This document shows positions 34,180 to 43,523 of a stretch of DNA of 64,000 nucleotides, in pieces. The notes under the pieces are model-generated. The model was not told the origin of the DNA. It did no database searches and was given only the letters and a program-made list of their open reading frames with translations. Source of the DNA: an uncultured Bacteroidales bacterium (GTDB lineage Bacteria; Bacteroidota; Bacteroidia; Bacteroidales; P3); NCBI GenBank assembly GCA_947165255.1, contig CAMUZR010000002.1:124001-188000 (forward strand), written 5' to 3'. Each line of letters begins with the position of its first letter. Positions within the stretch are counted from its first letter, which is position 1. A program made the position numbers and the translations under genes.

Positions 34180-35739
34180 ATGGAAACTATGCCTCAAAAT
34201 AATACAAGACGCAAAGAAAGAATGTCTTACGAGCAGGTCTTCAATATCAATGGCGGCAACAAGCCACCCCAGGCTACTGATTTGGAGGAGGCAGTGTTGG
34301 GCGCACTGATGCTGGACGCTAATGCGCTGAATACCGCTATAGACCTGCTGCATGAGGAGTTTTTCTACAAGCCCGAACACCAGGTGATATTCCGTGCAAT
34401 CCACAAGCTTTTCGAGAAGAACCAGCCGGTGGACATGATGACGGTGACTAACCAGTTGAGGCAGAGCGGCGAACTGGAGGCCGCGGGCGGAGCGTTCCAT
34501 ATTTCGGAACTGACCAGCCACATTGTCAGTGCTGCGCACATTGAGTATTACGCCCGTGTGCTGAGCGAAAAATTTATTTCTCGCGAACTGATACGCATAT
34601 CCACCGAGACTATCACCAGTGCCTACGACGAGACTACCGATGTGGTGGACCTGCTGGACAAGACGGAGGGGAGGCTGATGGATATTAATGAGAAGAATTT
34701 CCGATCGGACTACCACCCCATAGGCGACCTGGTGCATGAGGCGCACGAGCAGATTATTGAGGCTGTTGGAAGCGAGGGCAGCACCACAGGGCTACCATCG
34801 GGTTTTATTGAACTGGATCGCATGACGGCCGGTTTCCAGCCAGGCACATTGATTATTTTGGCCGCCCGTCCTGCCATGGGTAAGACTGCTTTTGCACTTT
34901 CGATTGCCCGCAATATGGCCATTGACTTCAATAAACCCGTGGCTTTTTTCTCGCTGGAAATGACAGGAGTGGAGTTGGCTATGCGTCTGATCTCGGGCGA
35001 GGCACAGATTCCGGGCGATAAACTGAAGAAAGGTGAGTTGCTCCCATGGGAACAGCAGCAGTTGGAAACCCGTACTCAAAGCCTCAACGACGCTAAAATT
35101 TTCATTGACGACACCCCACAACTGACTATTTACGAGTTGCGCGCCAAGTGCCGCCGACTGAAGGACCATCACAACATTCAGATGGTTTTCATTGACTACC
35201 TGCAGTTGATGAGCGCTGGAACCGACGCCATGAGCCGCAACGGAAATCGTGAGCAGGAGATTAGCACTATCAGCCGTCAGCTGAAGGCGCTATCGAAAGA
35301 GTTGGGCATACCGGTGCTGGCCATGTCGCAGCTGAGCCGTGCGGTGGAAACCCGTGGCGGCACGAAGAAACCCATGCTGAGCGACTTGCGCGAGTCGGGT
35401 GCAATTGAGCAGGACGCCGACATTGTCATGTTTATCTACCGACCAGAGTACTACGGTATTCCAGATGACGAGAAAGGTCCCACTGCCGGCATGGCCGATA
35501 TTATTATTGCCAAGCACCGTAGCGGTGGAGTGGGAGAGGTGCGCCTGCGCTTTGTGGGTAAGTATGCCCGCTTTGAGAATCCCGAGTTTGCCACGAACGA
35601 GCAGTTGGCCAGCAGCTTGCCACAAAATTCAGCTTTTGACTCAAGCGGCACCCCCACCATCATCGTGGATTCTAAAATCAATCGCGAGAACAACAATTTC
35701 CCACAGGGATTGCAGCCCGATAACGACGTACCGTATTGA
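34180..35739 (+). CDS. dnaB: Replicative DNA helicase DnaB
   Basis: 519 residues from 34180, or 505 if translation starts at the later ATG at 34222 (MSYEQVFNINGG). N-terminal primase-interaction domain (DLEEAVLGALMLDANAL) and RecA-type helicase domain with Walker A ARPAMGKTAF (about residues 227-236), FFSLEMTGVELAMRL, VFIDYLQLMSAG and LRESGAIEQDADIVMFIYRPE. It unwinds the replication fork as a hexamer. A short Asn-rich tail follows the conserved core. It precedes the deoxyhypusine-synthase-like gene by 48 bp. Confidence 0.96.
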   Translation: METMPQNNTRRKERMSYEQVFNINGGNKPPQATDLEEAVLGALMLDANALNTAIDLLHEEFFYKPEHQVIFRAIHKLFEKNQPVDMMTVTNQLRQSGELEAAGGAFHISELTSHIVSAAHIEYYARVLSEKFISRELIRISTETITSAYDETTDVVDLLDKTEGRLMDINEKNFRSDYHPIGDLVHEAHEQIIEAVGSEGSTTGLPSGFIELDRMTAGFQPGTLIILAARPAMGKTAFALSIARNMAIDFNKPVAFFSLEMTGVELAMRLISGEAQIPGDKLKKGELLPWEQQQLETRTQSLNDAKIFIDDTPQLTIYELRAKCRRLKDHHNIQMVFIDYLQLMSAGTDAMSRNGNREQEISTISRQLKALSKELGIPVLAMSQLSRAVETRGGTKKPMLSDLRESGAIEQDADIVMFIYRPEYYGIPDDEKGPTAGMADIIIAKHRSGGVGEVRLRFVGKYARFENPEFATNEQLASSLPQNSAFDSSGTPTIIVDSKINRENNNFPQGLQPDNDVPY

Positions 35740-35787
35740 TTACGCTTGGTTTTAATTGAGAGAAAAAGAAACATAATATAATATACA

Positions 35788-36843
35788 ATGGAAAATATCG
35801 ACAATCTCACTAAGAAAGATCTCTTGAAAGAGACTATTAAGCACATCGACATTAAGGAATACGACTCCACGGAGCTCATCGACGCTATGCGCCGTATGTC
35901 GTTCACCAGCCGTGACACTGCTCGCGCTGCCGACATCCTGACCATGATGTGCAAAGAGCACGACTGCACTAATATTCTCACACTGGCCGGTTCGACAAGC
36001 GCCGCTGGTTGCATGCAGGTGTATGTGGACATGGTTCGCAACAAGATGATCGACGCTGTGGTTGCCACGGGTGCCTCTATTATCGACATGGACCTCTTCG
36101 AGGCTCTGGGCTTTAAACATTATGTGGGAACAAAGGAAAACGTCATACCCGACACTAAGTTGCGCGAACTGTATATCGACCGCATATACGACACATTCAT
36201 CGACGAGGAAGAGCTTCAGGCTTGCGACAATGCTACTTTTGAGCTGGCCAACATGCTGGAGGCTCGTCCTTACAGTTCTCGCGAGTTCCTCTATGAGTTG
36301 GGCAAATGGCTGCACGACGGCCGTGGCGTGAAGAAGGATAGTCTCATCCAGACTTGCTATGAATGCGGAGTTCCTATCTTTTGCCCCGCCTTCAGCGACA
36401 GCTCGGCCGGTTTCGGCATTGGAAAACACCAGTGGGAACGTGCCCAGAAGGGAGAAAAATACCTGAGCATCGACTCGGTGTGCGACTTTATCGAGCTGAC
36501 CAAGATTAAGATGGCTGCTCCACAGACCGGCCTGTTCATGGTGGGCGGCGGCACACCTAAGAATTTTGCACAGGACACCGTGGTCTGTGCCGAAATTCTG
36601 GGTTACGAAGTACCCATGCACAAGTATGCCATCCAGATTACCGTGGCCGACGTGCGTGACGGTGCCTGCAGTTCCTCCACTCTCTTGGAGGCTGGCAGCT
36701 GGGGTAAGGTGAGCGAAGAGTTGCAGCAGATGGTCTATGCCGAAGGCACTACCGTCATTCCTGCCATCGTGAGCTATGCCTACCATAACGGCTGTTGGAA
36801 GGACCGTGAATACAAAAACTGGCAGAAGATTTTCCAGAAATAG
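35788..36843 (+). CDS. Deoxyhypusine synthase family protein
   Basis: 351 residues. NAD-binding Rossmann-like fold with LTLAGSTSAAG, VVATGASIIDMDL, PIFCPAFSDSSAGFG, GLFMVGGGTPKNF and the catalytic region EAGSWGKV, where K307 corresponds to the lysine that forms the enzyme-spermidine intermediate. Eukaryotic DHS modifies eIF5A; bacteria lack eIF5A, and bacterial members are thought to act on free polyamines, for example in homospermidine formation. Which reaction occurs here is unknown. Rightward, followed by a terminator at 36854-36892. Confidence 0.9.
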   Translation: MENIDNLTKKDLLKETIKHIDIKEYDSTELIDAMRRMSFTSRDTARAADILTMMCKEHDCTNILTLAGSTSAAGCMQVYVDMVRNKMIDAVVATGASIIDMDLFEALGFKHYVGTKENVIPDTKLRELYIDRIYDTFIDEEELQACDNATFELANMLEARPYSSREFLYELGKWLHDGRGVKKDSLIQTCYECGVPIFCPAFSDSSAGFGIGKHQWERAQKGEKYLSIDSVCDFIELTKIKMAAPQTGLFMVGGGTPKNFAQDTVVCAEILGYEVPMHKYAIQITVADVRDGACSSSTLLEAGSWGKVSEELQQMVYAEGTTVIPAIVSYAYHNGCWKDREYKNWQKIFQK

Positions 36844-36853
36844 GTATAAGACT

Positions 36854-36892
36854 GATGCGCTTTGCCGTGAACTCGGCAAGGCGCATCTTTTA
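36854..36892 (+). terminator. Terminator after the deoxyhypusine-synthase-like gene
   Basis: GATGCGCTTTGCCG pairs with CGGCAAGGCGCATC (one mismatch) around a 6-nt loop and is followed by TTTTAT. Confidence 0.8.
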
Positions 36893-36940
36893 TCCCCTCC
36901 CTTGTAGGGCATTATTAATAACCAATCAGAAGCATAAGCA

Positions 36941-38242
36941 ATGGAAGAACATCTCCGCAAGCAAATTCGCCAACTGATTCAGAACGAAGTGGTGTTGGCA
37001 ACAGGCTGCACCGAACCTGGCGCGGTGGCTCTCTGTGTTACCAAGGCACGAGAAACATTAGGACGCGAGCCAGAGCATATACAGGTGCTCCTCAGCAAGA
37101 ATGTTTATAAGAACGCCATGGGCGTAGGAATCCCCGGAACGGGTATGATAGGCCTGCCCATAGCAGTGGCTATTGCCGTGGTGGCTGGCGACTCAAGGCG
37201 ACAGCTGGAGGTATTGACCGTCGCTCCCGAAAAGGTAGAAGAGGCCAAGCAATGGCTAGCCAATAATGCTTCGCGTATTGAGATTGGAGTTAAAGACGAG
37301 TGCGACAAGCTGTTTGTCGAATGTGTTTGCACTGCAGGCGAGGACAAGGCCGTGGCCGTTATCAGCCACAGGCACACCAATTTTGTCTTCGTGTCGCTAA
37401 ACGACCATGTGATACTGAGCAACTTGGCAGTAGATGTGCTGCAGCAGGGGTTAAAAGAAACCACAGGTGAGGAGGAATCTCCCTTGGGCGATTTAGAACT
37501 GACAGCCCGCATGGTATACGACTATGCCACCACTGCCCCGCTAGAAGAGTTGGAGTTCATTTACGATACAGTAAAATATAATGAGGCCGCGGCTCAAGAG
37601 GGTTTGAAAGGATACGGACTCCGTACCGGTAAAATTCTGATGGCCAATGCACAAGGCGACTTGGTCCATACCGTGGTGGCCAAGACCGTGGCAGCCAGTG
37701 ATGCCCGCATGGACGGTTGCACACTTTCGGTCTACAGCAATAGCGGCAGTGGCAACCAAGGCATTTGCTGCACCCTGCCTGTCTACAACTATGGTAAGGA
37801 GAAAGGCTGCAGTCATGAGCAGATTGTCCGCGCCCTGATTCTCAACCACCTGATGTCTATCTATATCAAGAGTGGCATCGGCCGTCTGAGCGCCCTCTGT
37901 GGCATTGTCAACGCCAGTATTGGCGTCACCTGCGGCATAGTGTATCTGCATGGCGGCTGCTTCGAACAGATGTGCTATGCCATTAAAAACCTTATCAACA
38001 CCATTGCAGGCATGGTGTGCGACGGCGCCAAGCCAAGCTGCGCGCTGAAGATGAGTACTGGGCTCTACAGCGCTTTTGTCAGCGCCGAACTGGCCTATAA
38101 TAACTGCGTTGTAGACGCTACCGACGGTCTGAGCGAACGCGATGTCGACTGCTCCATTCGCAATTTGGGCCGTCTGGGTCATGACGGCATGGACGAGGTG
38201 GACGACACCATCTTGGATATCATGACCCACAAGAGAAATTAA
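36941..38242 (+). CDS. UPF0597 / L-cysteine desulfidase family protein
   Basis: 433 residues, full length for the YhaM/CyuA group. Conserved ATGCTEPGAVA (C23), NAMGVGIPGTGMIGLPIA, GSGNQGICCTLPV and GMVCDGAKPSCALK, which together supply the cysteines for a [4Fe-4S] cluster. Homologues degrade L-cysteine to pyruvate, ammonia and sulfide. Single gene between two terminator or promoter boundaries. The call to cysteine rather than serine is by family and not provable here. Confidence 0.88.
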   Translation: MEEHLRKQIRQLIQNEVVLATGCTEPGAVALCVTKARETLGREPEHIQVLLSKNVYKNAMGVGIPGTGMIGLPIAVAIAVVAGDSRRQLEVLTVAPEKVEEAKQWLANNASRIEIGVKDECDKLFVECVCTAGEDKAVAVISHRHTNFVFVSLNDHVILSNLAVDVLQQGLKETTGEEESPLGDLELTARMVYDYATTAPLEELEFIYDTVKYNEAAAQEGLKGYGLRTGKILMANAQGDLVHTVVAKTVAASDARMDGCTLSVYSNSGSGNQGICCTLPVYNYGKEKGCSHEQIVRALILNHLMSIYIKSGIGRLSALCGIVNASIGVTCGIVYLHGGCFEQMCYAIKNLINTIAGMVCDGAKPSCALKMSTGLYSAFVSAELAYNNCVVDATDGLSERDVDCSIRNLGRLGHDGMDEVDDTILDIMTHKRN

Positions 38243-38307
38243 GGCAAAGAACTATAAAATGTTAATAACTTTCTGGGAAGCATACTTATTCATCAAAAAA
38301 TAATTGA

Positions 38308-38315
38308 TAATTTTG
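38308..38315 (+). promoter_or_regulatory. -7 box of the DUF3276-parA-parB operon
   Basis: TAATTTTG followed by CAATCGG, 24 bp before the ATG at 38340. It excludes the earlier in-frame start at 38304. Confidence 0.7.
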
Positions 38316-38339
38316 CAATCGGAAAAAAACGCTTTTAAA

Positions 38340-38684
38340 ATGGAAAATAGAAAGGAAGAATTGTATTCGCAGGCTATCCCTGCAGGAAAGCGCCGCTACT
38401 TTTTCGACGTGAAGGAAACTCGTGGAGGTGACAAATTTATCACTATTACTGAGAGCCGCCGCATTTTTGACAACAATACAGGTGAGTTCTATTACGACAA
38501 AAATAAAATTTTCCTTTATAAGGAAGATTTCGAGAAATTCCAGAAAGGTTTGGCCAACGCCTTCTCTTTCATTGAAACAGGCATTGAGCCAGAGCCGGTA
38601 GTTGTTGAAAACGAGTCAGGCCACAACGGCGAAAACGACGATCTGCAGAAGATTAATCTGGACGACTTCGACCTTAAATTCTAG
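38340..38684 (+). CDS. DUF3276 family, Pur-alpha-like nucleic-acid-binding protein
   Basis: 114 residues. Starts at MENRKEELYSQAIPAGKRRY; the core RRYFFDVKETRGGDKFITITE and the KIFLYKEDFEKF helix form a PUR repeat, known from a Borrelia homologue to bind single-stranded nucleic acids as a dimer. An acidic tail rich in Glu and Asn (residues 80-114) is typical of Bacteroidetes members. It is followed after 9 bp by parA and may take part in the same operon. Confidence 0.9.
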   Translation: MENRKEELYSQAIPAGKRRYFFDVKETRGGDKFITITESRRIFDNNTGEFYYDKNKIFLYKEDFEKFQKGLANAFSFIETGIEPEPVVVENESGHNGENDDLQKINLDDFDLKF

Positions 38685-38693
38685 TCATTCGTT

Positions 38694-39467
38694 ATGGGTA
38701 AGATTATCTCTATCGCCAATCAAAAAGGAGGCGTGGGCAAAACCACAACGGCAGTCAATCTCAGTGCTGCACTGGCGGTGATGGAGTATAAGGTTCTTTT
38801 GGTCGATGCCGACCCACAGGCCAATGCCTCGTCGGGGCTGGGCATCAACCCCGACGAACTCGAAAAAAGTGCCTATGAATGTTTCATGGGGCAGGCCGAT
38901 ATCCATGACTGCATCGTGCAGGCCGACGCTCCCAATCTCTCGGTATTGCCCACCCGAATAGACTTGGTTGGGGCTGAGGTGGAACTGGTCAACGAGAAAA
39001 ACCGCGAATATTTCATCAGTCGTACACTTGAAACGGTAAGGGATGAATACGATTTTATCATCATCGACTGCAGCCCCTCATTGGGCTTAATCACAGTCAA
39101 TGCCCTCACGGCAAGCGACTCGGTCATCATTCCCATCCAGAGCGAATATTTTGCCCTAGAAGGATTGGGCAAACTCCTCAACACTGTCCGCATTGTCCAG
39201 ACCCGTCTGAATCCCAAACTGACCATCGAGGGTCTGCTCATCACCATGTACGATTCCCGCCTCCGTTTGGCCCGCCAGGTGGTAGAGGATGTGCGTTCCC
39301 ACTTCAAACGTCTGGTTTTCGATACCCTTATCTATCGCAACACTAAATTGGCCGAGGCCCCTAGCTATGGCAAGTCCATTATCATGTACGACGCCACATG
39401 CCCCGGTGCCAACAACTACCTCAACCTCGCCAACGAGATACTCAAACGTAACCAGCTTAAGCATTAA
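38694..39467 (+). CDS. parA: ParA/Soj chromosome-partitioning ATPase
   Basis: 257 residues. Deviant Walker A KGGVGKTT at 11-18 (ANQKGGVGKTTTAVNLSAAL), DADPQANASSGLG, and FIIIDCSPSLGL for Walker B. It forms ATP-dependent dimers on the nucleoid that move ParB-parS complexes. The parB start is 3 bp after its stop. I saw no cluster of parS-like sites nearby, but did not search exhaustively. Confidence 0.96.
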   Translation: MGKIISIANQKGGVGKTTTAVNLSAALAVMEYKVLLVDADPQANASSGLGINPDELEKSAYECFMGQADIHDCIVQADAPNLSVLPTRIDLVGAEVELVNEKNREYFISRTLETVRDEYDFIIIDCSPSLGLITVNALTASDSVIIPIQSEYFALEGLGKLLNTVRIVQTRLNPKLTIEGLLITMYDSRLRLARQVVEDVRSHFKRLVFDTLIYRNTKLAEAPSYGKSIIMYDATCPGANNYLNLANEILKRNQLKH

Positions 39468-39470
39468 TCA

Positions 39471-40349
39471 ATGGCAAAGAAAACACTAACTCCCGGACGC
39501 GGACTCGATGCTATTTTGGGCAATATTGACGTGGATACCCTGAGCGGCAACGAGTCTGATGTCACCGCTTCCATAGGCATGGTGCCCATCTCCGAAATTG
39601 AGACCAATCCATTCCAACCCCGTAAGGAATTCGACTCCGTGGCGCTCGAAGAGCTAGCCCAGTCAATCCGTGAACAGGGTGTCATCACACCCATCACAGT
39701 CCGTCGAATGCCCGACGGCAAGTACCAACTAATTGCAGGCGAGCGGCGTTTCCGCGCATCGCAATTGGCCGGTCTCACCGAGCTTCCCGCATACATCCGT
39801 ATTGCCACCGACGGCCAAATGATGGAAATGGCACTGGTAGAGAACATCCAGCGCGAAAACCTCAACGCCATGGAAATAGCGCTATCCTACAATGCCCTGA
39901 TTGAAGAGTGCCAGCTCACCCATGAGCAACTCAGCCAGCGCGTGGGCAAAGACCGCTCGACCATCACCAACTACCTCCGCCTGCTCAACCTTCCGGCCGA
40001 GACCCAGTTGGCCCTCAGTTCCGGACAAATCAGCATGGCCCATGCACGTGCCCTCATCAATGTAGAAGACCCCGAAGAACATATCGCCATCCTGCACGAT
40101 ATTATCAACCGTCACCTTTCTGTCCATCAGACCGAGCAGTTGGTCAAAGCCGGAAAGGCCGTGAAAAAGACTCGTCTCACATTGAAAGACGAACTACCCA
40201 GCACCCATAGTGCCGCACAGTCGCAAATGCGTCAGATGCTAGGCTCCGATGTCGAAATCAAACGCTCGCGTCGTGGCAAAGGCACCATGACAATCCATTT
40301 CAACAACGATGAGGATTTCGAACGAATAATGAAATTGCTCCATCCGTGA
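39471..40349 (+). CDS. parB: ParB/Spo0J chromosome-partitioning protein
   Basis: 292 residues. N-terminal nuclease-like CTPase domain (NPFQPRKEFD, GVITPITVRR, YQLIAGERRFRAS, LVENIQRENLNAME), a helix-turn-helix (LTHEQLSQRVGKDRSTITNY) and a C-terminal dimerisation helix ending in IHFNNDEDFERIMKLL. Binds parS and spreads on DNA. Tightly follows parA. Confidence 0.96.
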   Translation: MAKKTLTPGRGLDAILGNIDVDTLSGNESDVTASIGMVPISEIETNPFQPRKEFDSVALEELAQSIREQGVITPITVRRMPDGKYQLIAGERRFRASQLAGLTELPAYIRIATDGQMMEMALVENIQRENLNAMEIALSYNALIEECQLTHEQLSQRVGKDRSTITNYLRLLNLPAETQLALSSGQISMAHARALINVEDPEEHIAILHDIINRHLSVHQTEQLVKAGKAVKKTRLTLKDELPSTHSAAQSQMRQMLGSDVEIKRSRRGKGTMTIHFNNDEDFERIMKLLHP

Positions 40350-40367
40350 GCCTTAGGTTAGCCTGCT

Positions 40368-40937
40368 GTGTTCAAACGTCTGTTCATAATAGGAATACTG
40401 CTGGCCGTCGCCTCATGGGTTCAGGCACAGAGCGACAAAGACCTTGTCTCGGTCAACCCCAAGGCCGTCACCACAGTGGCCAAAACCGACCACAACCCCA
40501 CCAAGTCGCTCCTCCTGTCACTTATACCCGGAGGCGGACAAATCTACAATGGTCAGGCATGGAAGATTCCCATTATTTATGCCGCTTTGGGCACTGTCGG
40601 CTATTTCACATACACCTATTACTCCGATATGAGAATGTTCCGCAAAGAATACCTCTCTATCGGCCAGAGTGGCACTTCAACCCTTCCCGGCTACGAAGGC
40701 CTCTCGGGTTACTATATATATAGTTACTACCAGTCAAGCAACAAAAATTTCCAACTTTTCACCATCATCACGGTGGCGGTCTACGGACTCAATCTTCTAG
40801 ATGCATACGTCTTCGGGCATCTCTATGATTTCAATGTCAGCGACGACCTCACCATGCGCCTAACCCCATCTGTGGCTCCTGACTTCGGAAGCCCTTTGGG
40901 ACTAGCACCTTCTGTTAATTTGTCATTTACATTTTGA
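40368..40937 (+). CDS. DUF5683 family membrane protein
   Basis: 189 residues. GTG start at 40368 (no ATG fits the signal peptide MFKRLFIIGILLAVASWVQA). The family core NPTKSLLLSLIPGGGQIYNG is followed by hydrophobic segments and ends in Phe (VNLSFTF). DUF5683 genes usually lie next to parAB in Bacteroidetes, as here (18 bp after parB). The family is related to the P5-type 'TM2-like' proteins; function unknown. Confidence 0.82.
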   Translation: MFKRLFIIGILLAVASWVQAQSDKDLVSVNPKAVTTVAKTDHNPTKSLLLSLIPGGGQIYNGQAWKIPIIYAALGTVGYFTYTYYSDMRMFRKEYLSIGQSGTSTLPGYEGLSGYYIYSYYQSSNKNFQLFTIITVAVYGLNLLDAYVFGHLYDFNVSDDLTMRLTPSVAPDFGSPLGLAPSVNLSFTF

Positions 40938-40958
40938 AATAACTAAAAGCAACAAACA

Positions 40959-41675
40959 ATGATGAACCCTATTCTAATGATTCAGGACGGCATGTCCGAC
41001 ATGCAGACTGCCGTTGACACAATGGCCGCAACTGAAACTGCCGAAACCGCTCGTATCTCCCTCTGGGACATGGCTCTCAACGGAGGTTGGATAATGCTGG
41101 TGCTCCTCCTTATGCTGGCACTGGCCATCTATATTGCCGTCGAACGCTATCTCGCTCTCCGTCAGGCTGTCAACGAGTCCGAAGATGACCTTTTCATGAA
41201 CAATATCCGCGAATATATCCATAAAGGCGATGTCGACGGAGCCCGTGCCCTCTCTAAGCAGACCAATAGCCCCTTGGCCCGCATGATTGACAAAGGGCTC
41301 TCCCGTCTCGGCCGTCCCCTCAGCGACATCCAAACCGCCATCGAAAACGAAGGCAAACTCGAAGTCGCCCGACTCGAAAAACGAGTCTCTCTGGTTGCCA
41401 CCGTGGCTTCCCTCGGACCCATGATTGGTTTCCTTGGCACCGTTACCGGTATGGTCACCTGCTTCCAAGACATGGCCCATGCAGGCAACAACATCGACAT
41501 TAACACCCTTGCTACCGGTATGTATCAAGCCATGGTGACCACCATTGGCGGTCTTATCGTCGGCATCATTTGCTATTTCTTGTACAACGTCCTCGTCACA
41601 CGCATCAACAAAGTCGTTCTCGACATTGAGGTCCGCGCCTCAGAGTTCATGGACCTCCTCCACGAACCCGCATAA
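40959..41675 (+). CDS. MotA/TolQ/ExbB proton channel protein
   Basis: 238 residues. First membrane helix near residues 42-60, then the cytoplasmic loop, then the conserved FLGTVTGMVTCFQDM and LATGMYQAMVTTIGGLIVGI with the second and third helices. With the ExbD/TolR protein next to it, it uses the proton gradient to energise TonB- or TolA-like proteins. It opens a three-gene set with 41720 and 42246. Confidence 0.92.
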   Translation: MMNPILMIQDGMSDMQTAVDTMAATETAETARISLWDMALNGGWIMLVLLLMLALAIYIAVERYLALRQAVNESEDDLFMNNIREYIHKGDVDGARALSKQTNSPLARMIDKGLSRLGRPLSDIQTAIENEGKLEVARLEKRVSLVATVASLGPMIGFLGTVTGMVTCFQDMAHAGNNIDINTLATGMYQAMVTTIGGLIVGIICYFLYNVLVTRINKVVLDIEVRASEFMDLLHEPA

Positions 41676-41719
41676 TCTGGGTGAAAGACTTGGTTGTTTT
41701 ATCAAATTAATATTTAACA

Positions 41720-42130
41720 ATGATTGAGACAAGAAATAGAATAAGCATCGAGAACAACAACTCCACCATGTCGGACTTGGTGTTCCTGCTGTTGGTATTT
41801 TTCATGATGACCTCCACGCTCATCAGTCCCAACGCCGTCAAACTGCTCCTCCCCGAGAGTGGCAGCAAGACCATGGCAAAGCAAACCGTAACGGTTTATA
41901 TCGACGAAAACTACAACTTCCAGGTAGGCGACAACCCCACCGATATCGAAGGCCTCCAGCCATTGATCGCCGCCGGAATCGGCAGTGAGGCCGAAGCCAG
42001 CGTCGTTCTCAGGGCCGACAAAACCGTTCCGGTCCAGTATGTGGTCAACGTCATCGACGCCGTCAACGCCATCAATGACCAAACCGGTTCAAAACACAAG
42101 GTGATATTAGCCACCTCGCCTAAAAAATAG
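41720..42130 (+). CDS. ExbD/TolR family protein
   Basis: 136 residues. A short cytoplasmic N-terminus (NNNSTMSDLVFLLLVFFMMT) carries the Asp in the membrane helix that conducts protons, followed by a periplasmic ExbD fold (VTVYIDENYNFQV, VVLRADKTVPVQYVVNVIDA). Partner of the channel protein upstream. Confidence 0.92.
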   Translation: MIETRNRISIENNNSTMSDLVFLLLVFFMMTSTLISPNAVKLLLPESGSKTMAKQTVTVYIDENYNFQVGDNPTDIEGLQPLIAAGIGSEAEASVVLRADKTVPVQYVVNVIDAVNAINDQTGSKHKVILATSPKK

Positions 42131-42245
42131 TTAATAGTTGCAAAATCTGAGAGGTTTTACTTCCCGCATACAATTTATTCTAACTTTTTCAGTTACATAT
42201 ATTATCACTTAGAATAACCTCCCCGATTACAAAAAATAATTGACT

Positions 42246-43022
42246 ATGATAGACCAAGAACAAAAAAATAAAATCATATCCGCCGGAACGACAGCATTGT
42301 TTCTGGGGCTTATCCTGGTCATCTGTCTTGCCTTCGGCTATGACCCTCCCGACCCTCCAATACCCGAAGAGGGAGTCGAGGTAAACCTTGGCAATAGCGA
42401 CTTCGGTTTTGGCGACAACCCAACCCCCGAACCCAGTCCTGCCTCCACTGCGCCTCGTCCCGCGGCTGCCACCGAGCAAATCAGTACGCAAAAGACCGAA
42501 GCCACGGTTCCCATGTATAGTTCTGACAATCCTGCCAAGGCCAAGACTGTCAACGAAACGCCTACCACCACCAAGCCCGAACCACCCAAAGAGCCCGAAA
42601 TCAACACCAAAGCACTCTTCAACAAGAACAACAAGGCTTCGGGCAATAAGAATGGTGGCAGTCAGGGTGTCACCAGTGGCTCTGGAAATCAGGGAAAGGA
42701 AGGCGGCGACCCCAACAGTAACCGCTACGACGGCACTCCGGGTAAAGGCGGAGCCGGATTCAGCCTCGCTGGCCGAAGCGCCAAAGCCCTGCCCTCACCC
42801 CAAGGCGGAAACAATAAGCAAGGCAAAATTGTGGTGAAAATATGGGTGGATCGCACCGGCAGTGTGACTCAGGTCAGTGCCCCCGAAAAGGGCTCTACGC
42901 TTACCGACGGAGCCCTTGTCAACCAGGCCAAAGCGGCAGCCCGCAAAGCCAAGTTCAGTGCCAAAGAGGATGCTCCCGAAGTACAAACCGGCACCATCAC
43001 CTACGTCTTCCAAACCAATTAG
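42246..43022 (+). CDS. TonB/TolA-like energy-transducing protein
   Basis: 260 residues from the ATG at 42246; an upstream TTG at 42240 is less likely. One N-terminal membrane helix (LFLGLILVICLAFGY), a long Pro/Thr/Gly-rich periplasmic linker (residues 35-170), and a C-terminal TonB-like domain (IVVKIWVDRTGSVTQVSAPE to GTITYVFQTN). Order TolQ-TolR-TonB-like marks a Ton or Tol system; the partner receptor cannot be named. Confidence 0.85.
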   Translation: MIDQEQKNKIISAGTTALFLGLILVICLAFGYDPPDPPIPEEGVEVNLGNSDFGFGDNPTPEPSPASTAPRPAAATEQISTQKTEATVPMYSSDNPAKAKTVNETPTTTKPEPPKEPEINTKALFNKNNKASGNKNGGSQGVTSGSGNQGKEGGDPNSNRYDGTPGKGGAGFSLAGRSAKALPSPQGGNNKQGKIVVKIWVDRTGSVTQVSAPEKGSTLTDGALVNQAKAAARKAKFSAKEDAPEVQTGTITYVFQTN

Positions 43023-43049
43023 TCTCACACGTCAATTAAGAATTACCGA

Positions 43050-43424
43050 TTGGAAGCAATACGAATTGACAAATACCTCTGGGCTGTGCGTCTCTACAAG
43101 ACGCGCAGCCTTGCTACTGACGCCTGCCGCAACGGTCACGTCCGCATGAATGGCCAACCCCTCAAGCCATCGCATGAAATTAAAGTGGGCGAAGTATATG
43201 AAATATCCATCGACCAGCTGCACAAAGTAGTAGAAGTCAAAGAAATGCTAGGCAACAGGGTGGGGGCCAAATTGGTCGAAAACTACATGACAGACCTTAC
43301 ACCCCAGGAAGAATACGACCGCATTCAATTCATCCGTCAATACTCTTTCGAAAAACGCGACCGGGGCACCGGCCGACCCACCAAGCGCGACCGCCGCGAG
43401 ATAGAAGAATTCAAATACAAGTGA
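43050..43424 (+). CDS. hslR: S4 domain RNA-binding protein, Hsp15-like
   Basis: 124 residues. TTG start (MEAIRIDKYLWAVRLYKTRS); no ATG precedes the S4 domain. The S4 RNA-binding fold spans about residues 3-65, and the basic tail (RGTGRPTKRDRREIEEFKYK) matches HslR, which binds 50S subunits with attached nascent chains. The gene starts 28 bp after the TonB-like gene. Confidence 0.85.
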   Translation: MEAIRIDKYLWAVRLYKTRSLATDACRNGHVRMNGQPLKPSHEIKVGEVYEISIDQLHKVVEVKEMLGNRVGAKLVENYMTDLTPQEEYDRIQFIRQYSFEKRDRGTGRPTKRDRREIEEFKYK

Positions 43425-43523
43425 TTTCTCCCTCCAAAAACAGACCTCTGGATGAGTGGAATATTTAACATATTGATATTGCAATAAAAATAGCAAAAAC
43501 AATACATAATAGCAGATTCGACA

